DNA from: CAYXVJ01 sp050309435
GTDB lineage: Bacteria; Bacillota; Clostridia; Saccharofermentanales; Fastidiosipilaceae
Reading direction: 5' to 3'
Length of the DNA: 64,000 bases
NCBI GenBank assembly: GCA_050309435.1
Contig: JBNRMJ010000003.1
Coordinates: forward strand, 6,943 to 70,942
A program made the position numbers and the translations under genes. Numbering within the stretch: position 1 is the stretch's first letter; every line of letters begins with the position of its first letter. Below the pieces are notes generated by a model. The model was given only the letters and a program-made list of their open reading frames with translations, was not told where the DNA came from and did no database searches. Below, one piece after another: positions 17,645 through 26,300 of the stretch.

Positions 17645-18061
17645 TTATGAAATATATTCGTCGTAGGGCTTTTCGGTCTGCGTGCATGCCGCGCATAAGC
17701 CGGTAGCCAGGATCTCGAGCGTGTCGACTTCGAATTCGAGGTCCTCGCTGATGACCTGGGAAATATAAGAAGTCACCGGTGTCAGGGTATCGGCCGGAAC
17801 ATCGAAAATATTACCGCAATCACGGCAAATGGCGTGCGGATGATCATTGGCATGAATATCAAAGCGTGCCGGTTCCGACGGAAATTCCAGTTTCTGGACA
17901 ACGCCGTCACTGGCAAATTGATTCAAATTGCGATACACCGTAGCCAGACTCAGGTTGGGATGATCCTTCTTCAAAGCAGCGTAGAGAATTTCTGCAGTAG
18001 GATGTCCCGGAATCTCATAGAGGGCTTTCATGATTATTTCTTTTTGCTTTGTTTGCCTCAT
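17645..18061 (-). CDS. perR: Fur-family transcriptional regulator, PerR-like
   Basis: This is a 138-residue dimeric repressor with an N-terminal winged helix (HPTAEILYAALKKDHPNLS, then ATVYRNLNQF) and a C-terminal metal-binding domain. The structural zinc site is CRDC and CAAC. The regulatory metal-site residues lie in FDIHANDHPHAIC, whose His and Asp match the PerR pattern more than Fur. PerR derepresses peroxide defence on metal-catalysed oxidation. A Fur/PerR-like palindrome lies 40-60 bases upstream, suggesting autoregulation. PerR rather than Fur or Zur is an inference. Confidence 0.82.
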   Translation of the reverse strand: MRQTKQKEIIMKALYEIPGHPTAEILYAALKKDHPNLSLATVYRNLNQFASDGVVQKLEFPSEPARFDIHANDHPHAICRDCGNIFDVPADTLTPVTSYISQVISEDLEFEVDTLEILATGLCAACTQTEKPYDEYIS

Positions 18062-18100
18062 TCACTTCTCCTTTATCAGTACGGCTTTTGAAAACAAGTC

Positions 18101-18120
18101 TTGATGATAATTGTTCTCAA
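18101..18120. promoter_or_regulatory. Candidate Fur/PerR box
   Basis: The 15-mer TGATAAT-T-GTTCTCA (18105-18119) has a perfect left arm and five of seven matching bases in the right arm of the 7-1-7 Fur/PerR consensus. The outer TTGA/TCAA ends at 18101 and 18120 extend the symmetry. It is placed upstream of the regulator's own start. Confidence 0.45.
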
Positions 18121-18288
18121 ATGTTGCATAGTAAATGTAAGTCATTCCTAATAAAAAATCAAGTAGCTAAGCAGAAAAGTAACTATGATTCAATCTAATT
18201 GTAAAAATAGCTCTCCGCCCGGCATCAGGAGTGATGACACAGGCGGAGATATACTTTTGTATAAAAATCTAATAATGTTTGTATGCTA

Positions 18289-19623
18289 TTACAAGTCGCT
18301 TCCGAAGAAAATGGTCAGAAGCTTGTTGATAAAGTACTGGTCACGGCTACCGGCGGTTTCGCGAATGGAGTGCATACCCCAGATGGCAGTGCCTATATCA
18401 ACCGAACGAACCGGTACCAGTCTGGCACTGATCGGCCCGATGGTCGACCCGCCGCGCAAGTCGCTGCGATTGACAAATCGCTGACAGGGAATCGAGTGCT
18501 CTTCGCAGAGCGCCAGGAAGGCGGCCGACGAATCGGCATCGCTGGTATAACTCATGCCGGCCGATGTCTTAATGACGGGTCCCCGGTTGATTCTCGGTCT
18601 GTTGGTGGCATCCGAATATTCGGCATAGTTCGGGTGCACCGCATGGGCCAGGTCCGCGGAAATCATAAAGCTCTTGTCAAAAGACGAAAGGAAATCCGAA
18701 CGGTCGCCGCCAACGGCCAAAACCAGTAATTCCATGAGATCTCTGAGCATCGTGGATGCAGCGCCTTGTTTACTTCCCGAGCCGACTTCCTCATGGTCGG
18801 AAAAGAAGACCAGATTGATTCCCTTGAGCGGTACCGGGGCATTGACGAGACCTTGTAAACCCGCCCAGCACATCGCCAGATTATCCAGCCGGGGCGCATT
18901 GACGAACTCCTCGTTGAAACCGACAAACATGGGAGCCTGAACATCATAAGTATAGAGGTCGTAGTCCAGTATATCCGATGCTGCAAGACCCAGTCTGGCC
19001 GCCACCAGTCTGGTAAAGAAATCTTCTTCGTGCCGACCGTCATCGAGTTGCTCGGCGGGAAGCATCGCTTCCTGTGCGATAAAGGGAAGCAGCACCTTCT
19101 GATTTTCAATTTTTACACCTTCGTTGACCTGGCGATTCATGTGTATGGCAACGTTTGGCAAGATCAATACGGGTTCATGAAAATCGATCAGACGGATATC
19201 CGGATTCAGGGCATGCGAGGATCTCACGGCGACGCGGCCTGCCAGGGAAAGGGGCCGGTCGAACCAGGAATTCAGAATCGGTCCGCCATATACTTCGGTC
19301 GACAGTTTCAGGATACCTTCGCTGCGGATCACGGCATGGGGCTTGATTTTCAATGCGGGCGAATCCGTATGGGCGCCCATGAGACGAAAACCCGAAGCCA
19401 GAGGATCTTCGCCGATTACGAAAGCGGCCAGAGCCGATCCGTTTTTCGTGTAATAACCCTTCGTTCCTGCTTTCAAATCACGAAGCTCGCTTGCCCGGTA
19501 AGCGGAAAAGCCTGCCTCTTTCAGTGTTTTTTTCATTTCATGAACGGCATGATAAGCATTCGGGCTTCTGTGAATGAAGTCCATCATGCTCTGACTTGTT
19601 TCTCTTTCGATTGTACTTAACAT
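18289..19623 (-). CDS. M18-family aminopeptidase (aspartyl aminopeptidase-like)
   Basis: This 444-residue zinc peptidase removes N-terminal residues from peptides in the cytoplasm. Key elements are the metal-ligand motif MGAHTDSPALKIKP, FSDHEEVGSGS with the catalytic Glu pair, the late SADLAHAVHPNY and the His in WGMHSIRE. Length matches bacterial M18 proteins such as ApeB. I choose the ATG at 19623 (MLSTIERE) because AAGGAG lies seven bases before it. It follows the Nudix gene by 44 bases and may be co-transcribed with it. Confidence 0.93.
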   Translation of the reverse strand: MLSTIERETSQSMMDFIHRSPNAYHAVHEMKKTLKEAGFSAYRASELRDLKAGTKGYYTKNGSALAAFVIGEDPLASGFRLMGAHTDSPALKIKPHAVIRSEGILKLSTEVYGGPILNSWFDRPLSLAGRVAVRSSHALNPDIRLIDFHEPVLILPNVAIHMNRQVNEGVKIENQKVLLPFIAQEAMLPAEQLDDGRHEEDFFTRLVAARLGLAASDILDYDLYTYDVQAPMFVGFNEEFVNAPRLDNLAMCWAGLQGLVNAPVPLKGINLVFFSDHEEVGSGSKQGAASTMLRDLMELLVLAVGGDRSDFLSSFDKSFMISADLAHAVHPNYAEYSDATNRPRINRGPVIKTSAGMSYTSDADSSAAFLALCEEHSIPCQRFVNRSDLRGGSTIGPISARLVPVRSVDIGTAIWGMHSIRETAGSRDQYFINKLLTIFFGSDL

Positions 19624-19667
19624 CTTAATCTCCTTAATCGGCGTGATCTTCATACTACCATGATAAC

Positions 19668-20105
19668 TTAAGCCGGACTGGCGGATTCGCTCTCTGTGAG
19701 ATCATTTTCAAGAAGGATCCTGCCCTTCAGGATATCTTCGATCAGAGGGATATCCCCCGGCAGAAAGTTAAACTCCGGGAGTTCTTCGGGTTTCGCCCAG
19801 CGCCGGTCATCATGTACGATCAGTCTCGGCTCTGCCGGAACAACCCGGCGACAGCGATATAAATGAATGCGATAGGAAGCGCTCGTGTAATGGTGTTCGT
19901 GTACGGCCATGAGCCGGATATCGCGAACGGCCAGATTCAGTTCTTCCAGTAACTCTCTTTTCAATGCGGCCGGTCCGTCCTCGTCGGCTTCGAACTTGCC
20001 TCCGGGAAACTCCCAAAAACCGGCCCGGGGCTGATTTGGCGAACGCCGGCAGATCAAAACTTCGTCATTTTCATTCAAGAGCCAGGCGGCTGCAACATCA
20101 ATCAT
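19668..20105 (-). CDS. MutT-like Nudix hydrolase (8-oxo-dGTP diphosphatase)
   Basis: The product is a 145-residue Nudix enzyme. The Nudix box GX5EX7REUXEE is complete, from GGKFEADEDGP through RELLEEL. The WEFPGGK context and the ending typical of the (d)CTP/8-oxo-dGTP MutT group suggest nucleotide-pool sanitation. Substrate choice is inferred from similarity only. It is part of the leftward run between the prepilin peptidase and the aminopeptidase. Confidence 0.85.
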   Translation of the reverse strand: MIDVAAAWLLNENDEVLICRRSPNQPRAGFWEFPGGKFEADEDGPAALKRELLEELNLAVRDIRLMAVHEHHYTSASYRIHLYRCRRVVPAEPRLIVHDDRRWAKPEELPEFNFLPGDIPLIEDILKGRILLENDLTESESASPA

Positions 20106-20141
20106 GATCGACTGCCTTTTCTATTCTATATTTCCTTATAT

Positions 20142-20687
20142 TTAATAGGAAAAAGGGGGAAATCTCAAGGTCGCAAGTGACAGCGAAAAGCAAATTCCCG
20201 GCAGTAAGGGGTAACGGAAGGAAGCTGCTCGGGCCTCTTCTTGCTTGTTCTTTTTAGTAATCAAATAATGGATGGAAAAAAGAAGGAAGGAAATTACAGA
20301 GGCTAACAAGAGTATCCGAAGCCCATTTTCGACACCGGCTTGCGCACCGGTTACGGCCGCGAGTTTCGCATCCGCGCCACCTATATCGTCACGCAGAAAA
20401 TAAAGCAGAATAAAGGGAAGAGCTGTGATCAGGGCTGCTGCTGCCAAAAGGAGCAACTCCCGGGCCAAGTTCCCGGCATCGCTGATATACGGATAGAGTC
20501 TGTGAACAACGGCGATCGTACCTGACAAGAGCATCAAGCGGTCGGGAATGTATCTGCTTTTCAAGTCGCAACAGGCGATCGGCAGTAAACTGATGTTGAA
20601 CAAAAGGATCAGGACAAAATCCGGATCTTGAATATTCAATAACGCATATTGAATACAGCTCCCGTATGCAACGAATAGTTTATTCAT
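20142..20687 (-). CDS. A24-family prepilin peptidase-like membrane protein
   Basis: This is a predicted membrane aspartyl peptidase of the CpaA/TadV type, 181 residues from the ATG at 20687. An ATG three codons upstream directly abuts the AAGG site and is less likely. It is almost all membrane helices. The two catalytic Asp are in CDLKSRYIPDRL (Asp41) and GGADAKL (Asp106). The usual GxGD motif is GGAD here. Unlike full PilD enzymes it lacks the N-terminal methylase domain. No pilin or secretion ATPase gene is in the window, so its substrate is not known. Confidence 0.75.
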   Translation of the reverse strand: MNKLFVAYGSCIQYALLNIQDPDFVLILLFNISLLPIACCDLKSRYIPDRLMLLSGTIAVVHRLYPYISDAGNLARELLLLAAAALITALPFILLYFLRDDIGGADAKLAAVTGAQAGVENGLRILLLASVISFLLFSIHYLITKKNKQEEARAASFRYPLLPGICFSLSLATLRFPPFSY

Positions 20688-20787
20688 ATCAATCATCCTT
20701 TTTTTATCGCGTACTTAACAGAATCGTAACATTTCGTGGACAGGTACTGACATCCTATTTCCACGCAAATCCACGCTTTTCCCCCCT

Positions 20788-20832
20788 TTATCCTCAAAGT
20801 TATCCACATTATCCACATTGATAAGTGGATAA
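20788..20832 (+). promoter_or_regulatory. DnaA-box cluster 1
   Basis: TTATCCTCA (20788-20796, one mismatch), then TTATCCACA at 20800-20808 and directly adjacent at 20809-20817, both exact consensus, then a minus-strand TTATCCACT (20824-20832, one mismatch). Confidence 0.75.
20789..20819 (+). repeat. 31-bp direct repeat, copy 1
   Basis: This copy is identical over 31 bases to 21004-21034 and contains two tandem DnaA boxes. The centre-to-centre distance is 215 bases. Confidence 0.95.
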
Positions 20833-21002
20833 AGCACCGTGAAAAGAATGATCGTTCGATATTGTAAAACGACTGGTATGACGGCATTTGAGAGGTGTTT
20901 ACATATATAAATATCTTTGTAGCATCCACTTTGCCCGAAGCTTGAAAGCATTGAAAACACGCAATTATATCGGCGTTCGGTAAAGACGGACGGAATTTCA
21001 AT

Positions 21003-21032
21003 CTATCCTCAAAGTTATCCACATTATCCACA
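21003..21032 (+). promoter_or_regulatory. DnaA-box cluster 2
   Basis: CTATCCTCA (21003-21011, two mismatches) is followed by two exact, adjacent TTATCCACA boxes at 21015-21023 and 21024-21032, in the same orientation as cluster 1. Confidence 0.75.
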
Positions 21033-21034
21033 TT
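21004..21034 (+). repeat. 31-bp direct repeat, copy 2
   Basis: This is the second copy of the repeat at 20789-20819, with no mismatch. Confidence 0.95.
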
Positions 21035-21188
21035 TGCACTTGGAAGGCAATCAACATTTCCATATGGACAGAGGAAAAGTTTTTTGGGACGAATGTCCAC
21101 GAACGGACGTATTTGGAACGAATGAATAGACCCGGAAATTTTCAATTCCAATGACAGCCTTTATGCAAGCATGCTTTTCAAAACAACA

Positions 21189-21197
21189 TGTTATAAT
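21189..21197 (+). promoter_or_regulatory. Extended -10 promoter of the glmU-pth-mfd operon
   Basis: TGTTATAAT is a TGn extended -10 with perfect TATAAT about 85 bases before the glmU-like start. No strong -35 is present. Confidence 0.55.
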
Positions 21198-21220
21198 TTA
21201 ATAAGCACTCGGCAGATAAA

Positions 21221-21249
21221 ACCGATTCCCCCTTAATCGGGAAATCGGT
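21221..21249 (+). other. Leader hairpin of the glmU-like gene
   Basis: ACCGATT (21221-21227) and AATCGGT (21243-21249) can pair, with CCC/GGG pairing further in. It is not followed by a T-run, so it is not an obvious terminator; it may stabilise or regulate the message. Confidence 0.4.
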
Positions 21250-21280
21250 CGTTTATGCATGCGTAAAGGAGGCATAACAG

Positions 21281-22669
21281 ATGGATATCTCGGCTGTGAT
21301 CCTGGCCAATGTTCAGACCAATCAGATCCCTGCACCGCTTCAAACGAAGCAGGAGCGCTCGGTTTATACCAGGATGCTGGCAGGTAAACCGATGATCACC
21401 TGGGTACGCGACAGCCTGACGGCCGCCGGGGCGACCGATCAACTCTATATCCTCGGCTCCGAACAAGAGGATATCCGGAGCATCGTCGGCGAAAAAGCCG
21501 CTTTTTCTTTCTTCGAAGAAGGGGAGCGGGGAAGTGTGATTTTACAGGCGGCGAATTTCATCGAAAGCCGCAGCGGTATCACGATCGTGATGCCGGGCAA
21601 TCTTCCTTTACTCGGAGCCGATGTGCTGCAGGAGGCGATCAGACAGTTTACGGAACGTGCTTGCGATGCGTTGCTGCTGACGACCGTGACGGATCAGTCG
21701 GATCGCTGGGAGCGCATCATTCGCGATACCAGAGGCATTTTCCTGGGCAGCCGTCCGGAAGAGCAGCTGCCTCCGGCCATCGGCAAGCGCGAAATCAACG
21801 GCGAAGTCTATTTGTTTAATACGGCCAGGCTTTTATCGGCCATCGGTAAAGCCGCTCATCGCAAAGGAGATAACGGCGATATGTCGACTCTCCTGGAAAT
21901 TATGATAGCGGAGGGGCACGCGGTCGGCACGATGAAGGTAAGTCCCGAGGTGCTCTTGCCGATTGATGACTTATTCGACAGCAATCTGGCCAACCATATT
22001 CTAAACGGGCGAATCATCCGCAAACATGTCGAGAACGGCGTAGAATTCATCGATGCCGAGCAAACTTTCGTCGAACCCTCCGTCAAAATCGGACGCGGCA
22101 CGGTGATCTGGCCCGGCGCGGTTCTGACAGGCGAAACGAAGATCGGAGAAGAGGTCGTGATCGGAGCTTCTTCTCGCATCGACAGTTCTCAGATCGGCAA
22201 CAAGTCACAGATCCGGCAGTCGGTGATTCAGAATTCTCATGTCGGCGAGCGCTGCGAGATCGGGCCTTATGCATACTTGCATAACGGTGCCTGGCTCGAC
22301 CGGGACGTCAAAGTCAAGACAGGTACGGATATCAGTAACGCGATTATCGGTTACGGGGTTATAATTGATTCCCATGTCCTGATAAACGATGCCGATATCG
22401 GTGACAGCGCGAGAATCGGCGCAGGTGCGATCACGGTGAACGAAGATGCCTCGGGGCAGTCCTTTCGTACGACGATCGGCTCGCTGGCCATGATCGGCAG
22501 TAATGCAAGTCTCGTCGCTCCGGTGGAGATCGAGGCAAACAGTTACGTCGCAGCCGGTTCCGTCATCACGGGAAATGTGCCGGCCTTTGCTCTGGCTTTG
22601 GGACGCAGCCGACAAACGATATTGGAAGATTGGGTAAGACACGGTTCGGGTAAACGCGAACCTGTATAA
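21281..22669 (+). CDS. GlmU-like protein with a degenerate nucleotidyltransferase domain
   Basis: This 462-residue protein has the length and two-domain plan of GlmU, which makes UDP-GlcNAc: a Rossmann nucleotidyltransferase (about 1-230) followed by a left-handed beta-helix acetyltransferase (about 260-455, with IGAGAI, TTIGSLAMIGSN and APVEIEANSYVAAGS). Key residues are altered. The LAAGxGTRMxSxxPK signature is replaced by LANVQTNQIP, the conserved Asp of the GDxPL motif is Asn107 (PGNLPLL), and in the helix the usual CNYDG is VNEDA. Loss of the uridylyltransferase activity is likely; acetyltransferase activity is doubtful. It sits exactly where glmU sits in Bacillus, ahead of pth and mfd. 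A regulatory or divergent enzymatic role is possible. The start ATG follows AAGGAGG. Confidence 0.8.
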   Translation: MDISAVILANVQTNQIPAPLQTKQERSVYTRMLAGKPMITWVRDSLTAAGATDQLYILGSEQEDIRSIVGEKAAFSFFEEGERGSVILQAANFIESRSGITIVMPGNLPLLGADVLQEAIRQFTERACDALLLTTVTDQSDRWERIIRDTRGIFLGSRPEEQLPPAIGKREINGEVYLFNTARLLSAIGKAAHRKGDNGDMSTLLEIMIAEGHAVGTMKVSPEVLLPIDDLFDSNLANHILNGRIIRKHVENGVEFIDAEQTFVEPSVKIGRGTVIWPGAVLTGETKIGEEVVIGASSRIDSSQIGNKSQIRQSVIQNSHVGERCEIGPYAYLHNGAWLDRDVKVKTGTDISNAIIGYGVIIDSHVLINDADIGDSARIGAGAITVNEDASGQSFRTTIGSLAMIGSNASLVAPVEIEANSYVAAGSVITGNVPAFALALGRSRQTILEDWVRHGSGKREPV

Positions 22670-22684
22670 GATAGAGGATACTAT

Positions 22685-23368
22685 ATGGCGATATTCAAGA
22701 AGAAAAGCGAATCGGACAAAAGCATGGACAGCGGCGATGCCTGGCTTTTAGTCGGCCTTGGCAACCCGGGAGTCAAGTATGCCCGAACCTGGCATAACTG
22801 CGGTTATCTCGCCATCGACTATCTGGCCGGTCGCTTCGGCATCAAGGTGAATAAAGTGCGCTTTAAAGGCGTTTACGGTCAAGGTGTGATCGAAGGCCAA
22901 AAGGTCTATCTCCTGAAGCCGGAAACTTACATGAACAACAGCGGCGAGAGCGTTCGCGCGGCCATGGACTATTTTAAGATTCCCCCGCAGCGCGTGGCTG
23001 TTTTCTACGATGACATCGATATTAACCTGGGTCAGATGCGTATTCGCGAAAAAGGCGGTCCAGGCACGCACAACGGCATGAAGTCGCTGGTGCAGCATAT
23101 CGGCAGTAAGGATTTTCCCCGTTATCGCATCGGTATCGGACCCCAGCCCAAGGAGCAGGATATTATCTCCTATGTTCTTGCCGCCATACCGGAGGAAGCC
23201 AAAGCTCTTCTGAAAGAGGCGCTCGATCGTCTGGTGGAAGGCGTGACTTACATGCTTACAGCCGACATCCAGCTGGCGATGAACCGTGTCAATACAAATG
23301 GTAAAGCAAAACCCGCCAAACTGCCGGGCAAACCGCCCTCCGAACGCAATAAGGAGCCCGAGCTATGA
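22685..23368 (+). CDS. pth: Peptidyl-tRNA hydrolase
   Basis: Pth releases tRNA from peptidyl-tRNAs that fall off ribosomes. The 227-residue sequence shows VGLGNPGVKYARTWHNCG with the catalytic His, KPETYMNNSGE with the substrate-binding Asn, VFYDDIDI with the conserved Asp, and GGPGTHNGMKS. An N-terminal extension of about 18 residues (MAIFKKKSESDK) and a basic Pro-rich tail make it longer than the usual 185-195 residues. It lies 15 bases after the glmU-like gene and overlaps mfd by four bases (ATGA). Confidence 0.95.
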   Translation: MAIFKKKSESDKSMDSGDAWLLVGLGNPGVKYARTWHNCGYLAIDYLAGRFGIKVNKVRFKGVYGQGVIEGQKVYLLKPETYMNNSGESVRAAMDYFKIPPQRVAVFYDDIDINLGQMRIREKGGPGTHNGMKSLVQHIGSKDFPRYRIGIGPQPKEQDIISYVLAAIPEEAKALLKEALDRLVEGVTYMLTADIQLAMNRVNTNGKAKPAKLPGKPPSERNKEPEL

Positions 23369-26300
23369 CAGACGATAACGATCTTCGGCCGGAAAGCGGG
23401 ATTCAAGCTCTGCTTCGACAGGCCGCCCGCGATAAGCGATTTATCGAACTTGCAAGCAACTGGCCCGGCAGCCATGTGAACCTAACCGGCCCCGGCGAGA
23501 GCATGAAGGCCTATTTACTGATGGCGCTCCAATATGCCGAGGAGGGCCGGCCTTTAGCTGTTTTCGTGCCGGACGAGCTGGCCGCCCGCAGCTTTCAGAT
23601 AAACCTGCAGGCCTTCTCCGAGGAACCGGACGAGATTCGTGTTTTTCGTGCCAGAGAGTTCGAGCTGGGTTCGGCGGATGCCGTCTCCAGGGACATGGAG
23701 CAGCAGCGCCTGGCCGTCTTAAAAGCACTGAGCGAAGGACTGGTTCGGGTCTTAATCGTCAGCGGTCCTGCGGCCATGCAGCTCTTACCGCCGCCGTCCG
23801 TGTTAAAAGAGCGTTCGATCCGGCTTAAGATCGGGATGCGCTACGATCCGGAGCTCCTTGGAAAGAGGCTGACCGAACTCGGTTACGAGCGGATGCATCT
23901 GGCCGAGATCCCCGGTCAGTTTGCCAGGCGCGGCGACATTCTGGATATCATTCCGATCGGTTTGCCCGAGAACCACCGCAACATCGGTACGGGTATCGGC
24001 TGGCGTATCTCTTTTTTTGATGACGAGGTTGACCAGATCAAGCGTTTTGCCATTGAGAATCAGCGCAGCGTCGAAAACATCGACAACTGTCTGATTCCTC
24101 CTGCCCTCGAGGTCCTGACAAGTCCCGGGGAACGGGAGCTTCTTGCCGAGTCCGTCAGGGATTACGGCGAGGAGCAGATCAGGCAGATGAGAAAAACATC
24201 GTCTCTGGCTGAAACCGCCGGTCGTCTCTCCGATCTTCTGGAAGAAGACGTGGCCAAACTGGTCTCGGGACAGCCCTTCCCGGGTATCGACAAATGGCTG
24301 GGCTTAATCTGGCCGGAAGGCGCGACGATTCTTGACTACCTTCTTGATCACGAATTCCTGATCGCCGTTGACGAGCCGCTTCGTCTGCGTAACCGCCTCG
24401 ATGCGGCGCAGGCAGAGGTAGCCGAACGTGTTACCTCGCTGCTTGGAAAAGGTCAGACTTTCTCATTGGCAAATGAGTCGCATATCCGCGGGGCTGAGTT
24501 TTTCAGGCAACTCGACCAGAGAGCATCTGTTTTGTCACTGGCAACGATCCCGAGCTCCGGTAACGGTTTCCCGAAAGCGCAGAACATCACGATTCCCGGC
24601 CGTGAGGCCGAGTCTTATCGCGGACGCGAGTCGCTTCTTTTGCCTTTAATAGAAGAAAAGAAAAAGAAAGCAGAAGAGATCGTTATCTTTACCGGTGACG
24701 GGCAGCGCAGCACGCGCTTAAAAAATTATTTTACCGAAGAAGGCGCGACGGATCTGCCGCAGCTCTTTGATTCGGGTCTGGATCGTGGCTTCGAGTACCC
24801 CGCGGCCGGCCTGATGGTTTTCGGCAGCCAGGACATCTTCGGAAGAGAACACAGACGCAAGAGTCGAAAAAGCCGCCTTAAAGGCGTTAAAATCGATCTG
24901 TTCAGTGATTTGAAACCGGGTGAACGAGTCGTCCACGAAGCCTATGGTATCGGTATCTACGAGGGTCTGACAACAAACCTGGATGCCGGCGGAACGAAAC
25001 GAGACTTCCTCTCGATCAGTTATGCCGGAGGCGACAAACTGCATCTGCCCATGGAGCAGCTTGATCAGATTCAAAAGTACGTCGGTTCCGAGGGAAAAGA
25101 ACCCAAACTGACGCGTTTGGGCACACAGGAATGGAACCGCTTAAAAGAACGTGCCCGAGCCTCGATTCGGGAACTGGCAACCGACCTGGTCGCTCTCTAC
25201 GCGAGGCGTTCGGCGATCAAGGGACATCGTTTCCCGCCGGACAATAGCTGGGATCAGGATTTCGCGGCAAGCTTTCCCTATGAAGAAACGGAAGATCAGC
25301 TGCGCTGCATCGAAGAAGTCAAAAGCGATATGGAATCGGATAAGGTCATGGACCGCCTGCTCTGCGGAGATGTCGGTTTCGGAAAGACCGAAGTCGCTTT
25401 CCGTGCGATTTTCAAAGCAGTCGGTGACAGCAAGCAAGCCTTGTTCCTGGCGCCCACCACGGTGCTGGCTCAGCAGCACTATCAAAACTTCAAAGAGCGT
25501 ATCGGCGATTTCCCCGTCCGTGTCGGTCAGTTGAGTCGTTTTGCCAGTCCGAGGGAAGTAAATAAGACGATTCGCGGTCTGGCCAACGGTTCGATCGATG
25601 TGGCTATCGGTACCCACCGCCTGCTGTCCAAGGACGTCAAGTGTAAGAACCTGGGCCTGCTGGTAGTCGACGAAGAGCAGCGTTTCGGTGTGGATCACAA
25701 GGAACAGATCAAAGCGCTGAAGCCCGATGTCGACGTTCTGACTTTATCGGCTACGCCTATTCCGCGAACCCTTCATATGTCGATGTCCGGCATCCGCGAC
25801 ATCAGTGTCATCGAGGAGCCCCCGGAGGACAGGCGCCCCGTTCAGACTTATGTCATGGAGTATGACGAAGCGATTATCCAGGATGCGATCCTGCGCGAGA
25901 TCTCCCGCGAGGGCCAGATCTTCTATTTGTTCAACGACACCAGAAAGATTCGCGAGAAGGCAGCCGCGCTGGCCGCGGCCTTGCCGGGCGTACGGGTCAG
26001 CTTCGCCCACGGTAAAATGAACGTCCATGAGCTCGAAGATATCATCGGTGACTTCGTCTCGGGCGGGGCGGATATTCTGGTCTGTACCACGATCATCGAA
26101 TCGGGTATCGATATGCCGAACGTAAATACCATCATCGTCGAGCATGCCGACCGCCTGGGTCTGGCCCAGCTCTACCAGCTGCGCGGGCGGGTGGGACGTT
26201 CTTCGCGTCAGGCGTATGCGTACGTGACTTATACCAAGAATAAGGTTTTGACCGAGGTGTCCGAAAAACGTCTGGCGGCGATTCGCGACTTTACGGAGCT

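Larger units (their letters stand above)
20688..21280. other. Intergenic region with DnaA-box clusters, possible replication origin or DnaA-binding locus
   Basis: This 593-base region without recognisable genes separates leftward from rightward genes. It holds four exact TTATCCACA DnaA boxes in two tandem pairs plus several one-mismatch boxes, a perfect 31-bp direct repeat, an AT-rich spacer (about 20897-20925) between the clusters, and a 10-bp inverted repeat flanking both (TTCGTGGACA 20733-20742, TGTCCACGAA 21094-21103). The adjacent glmU-pth-mfd genes are origin-proximal in Bacillus. dnaA, dnaN or rpmH are not visible in the window, so whether this is oriC or another DnaA-binding site is open. 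Start codons on the minus strand here open frames of repeat-derived, non-protein-like composition. Confidence 0.6.

Noticed and set aside
20693..21151. Minus-strand open frame across the DnaA-box region
   Set aside because: Its peptide simply repeats VDNVDNFED, the translation of the DnaA-box repeat, and is not a protein.
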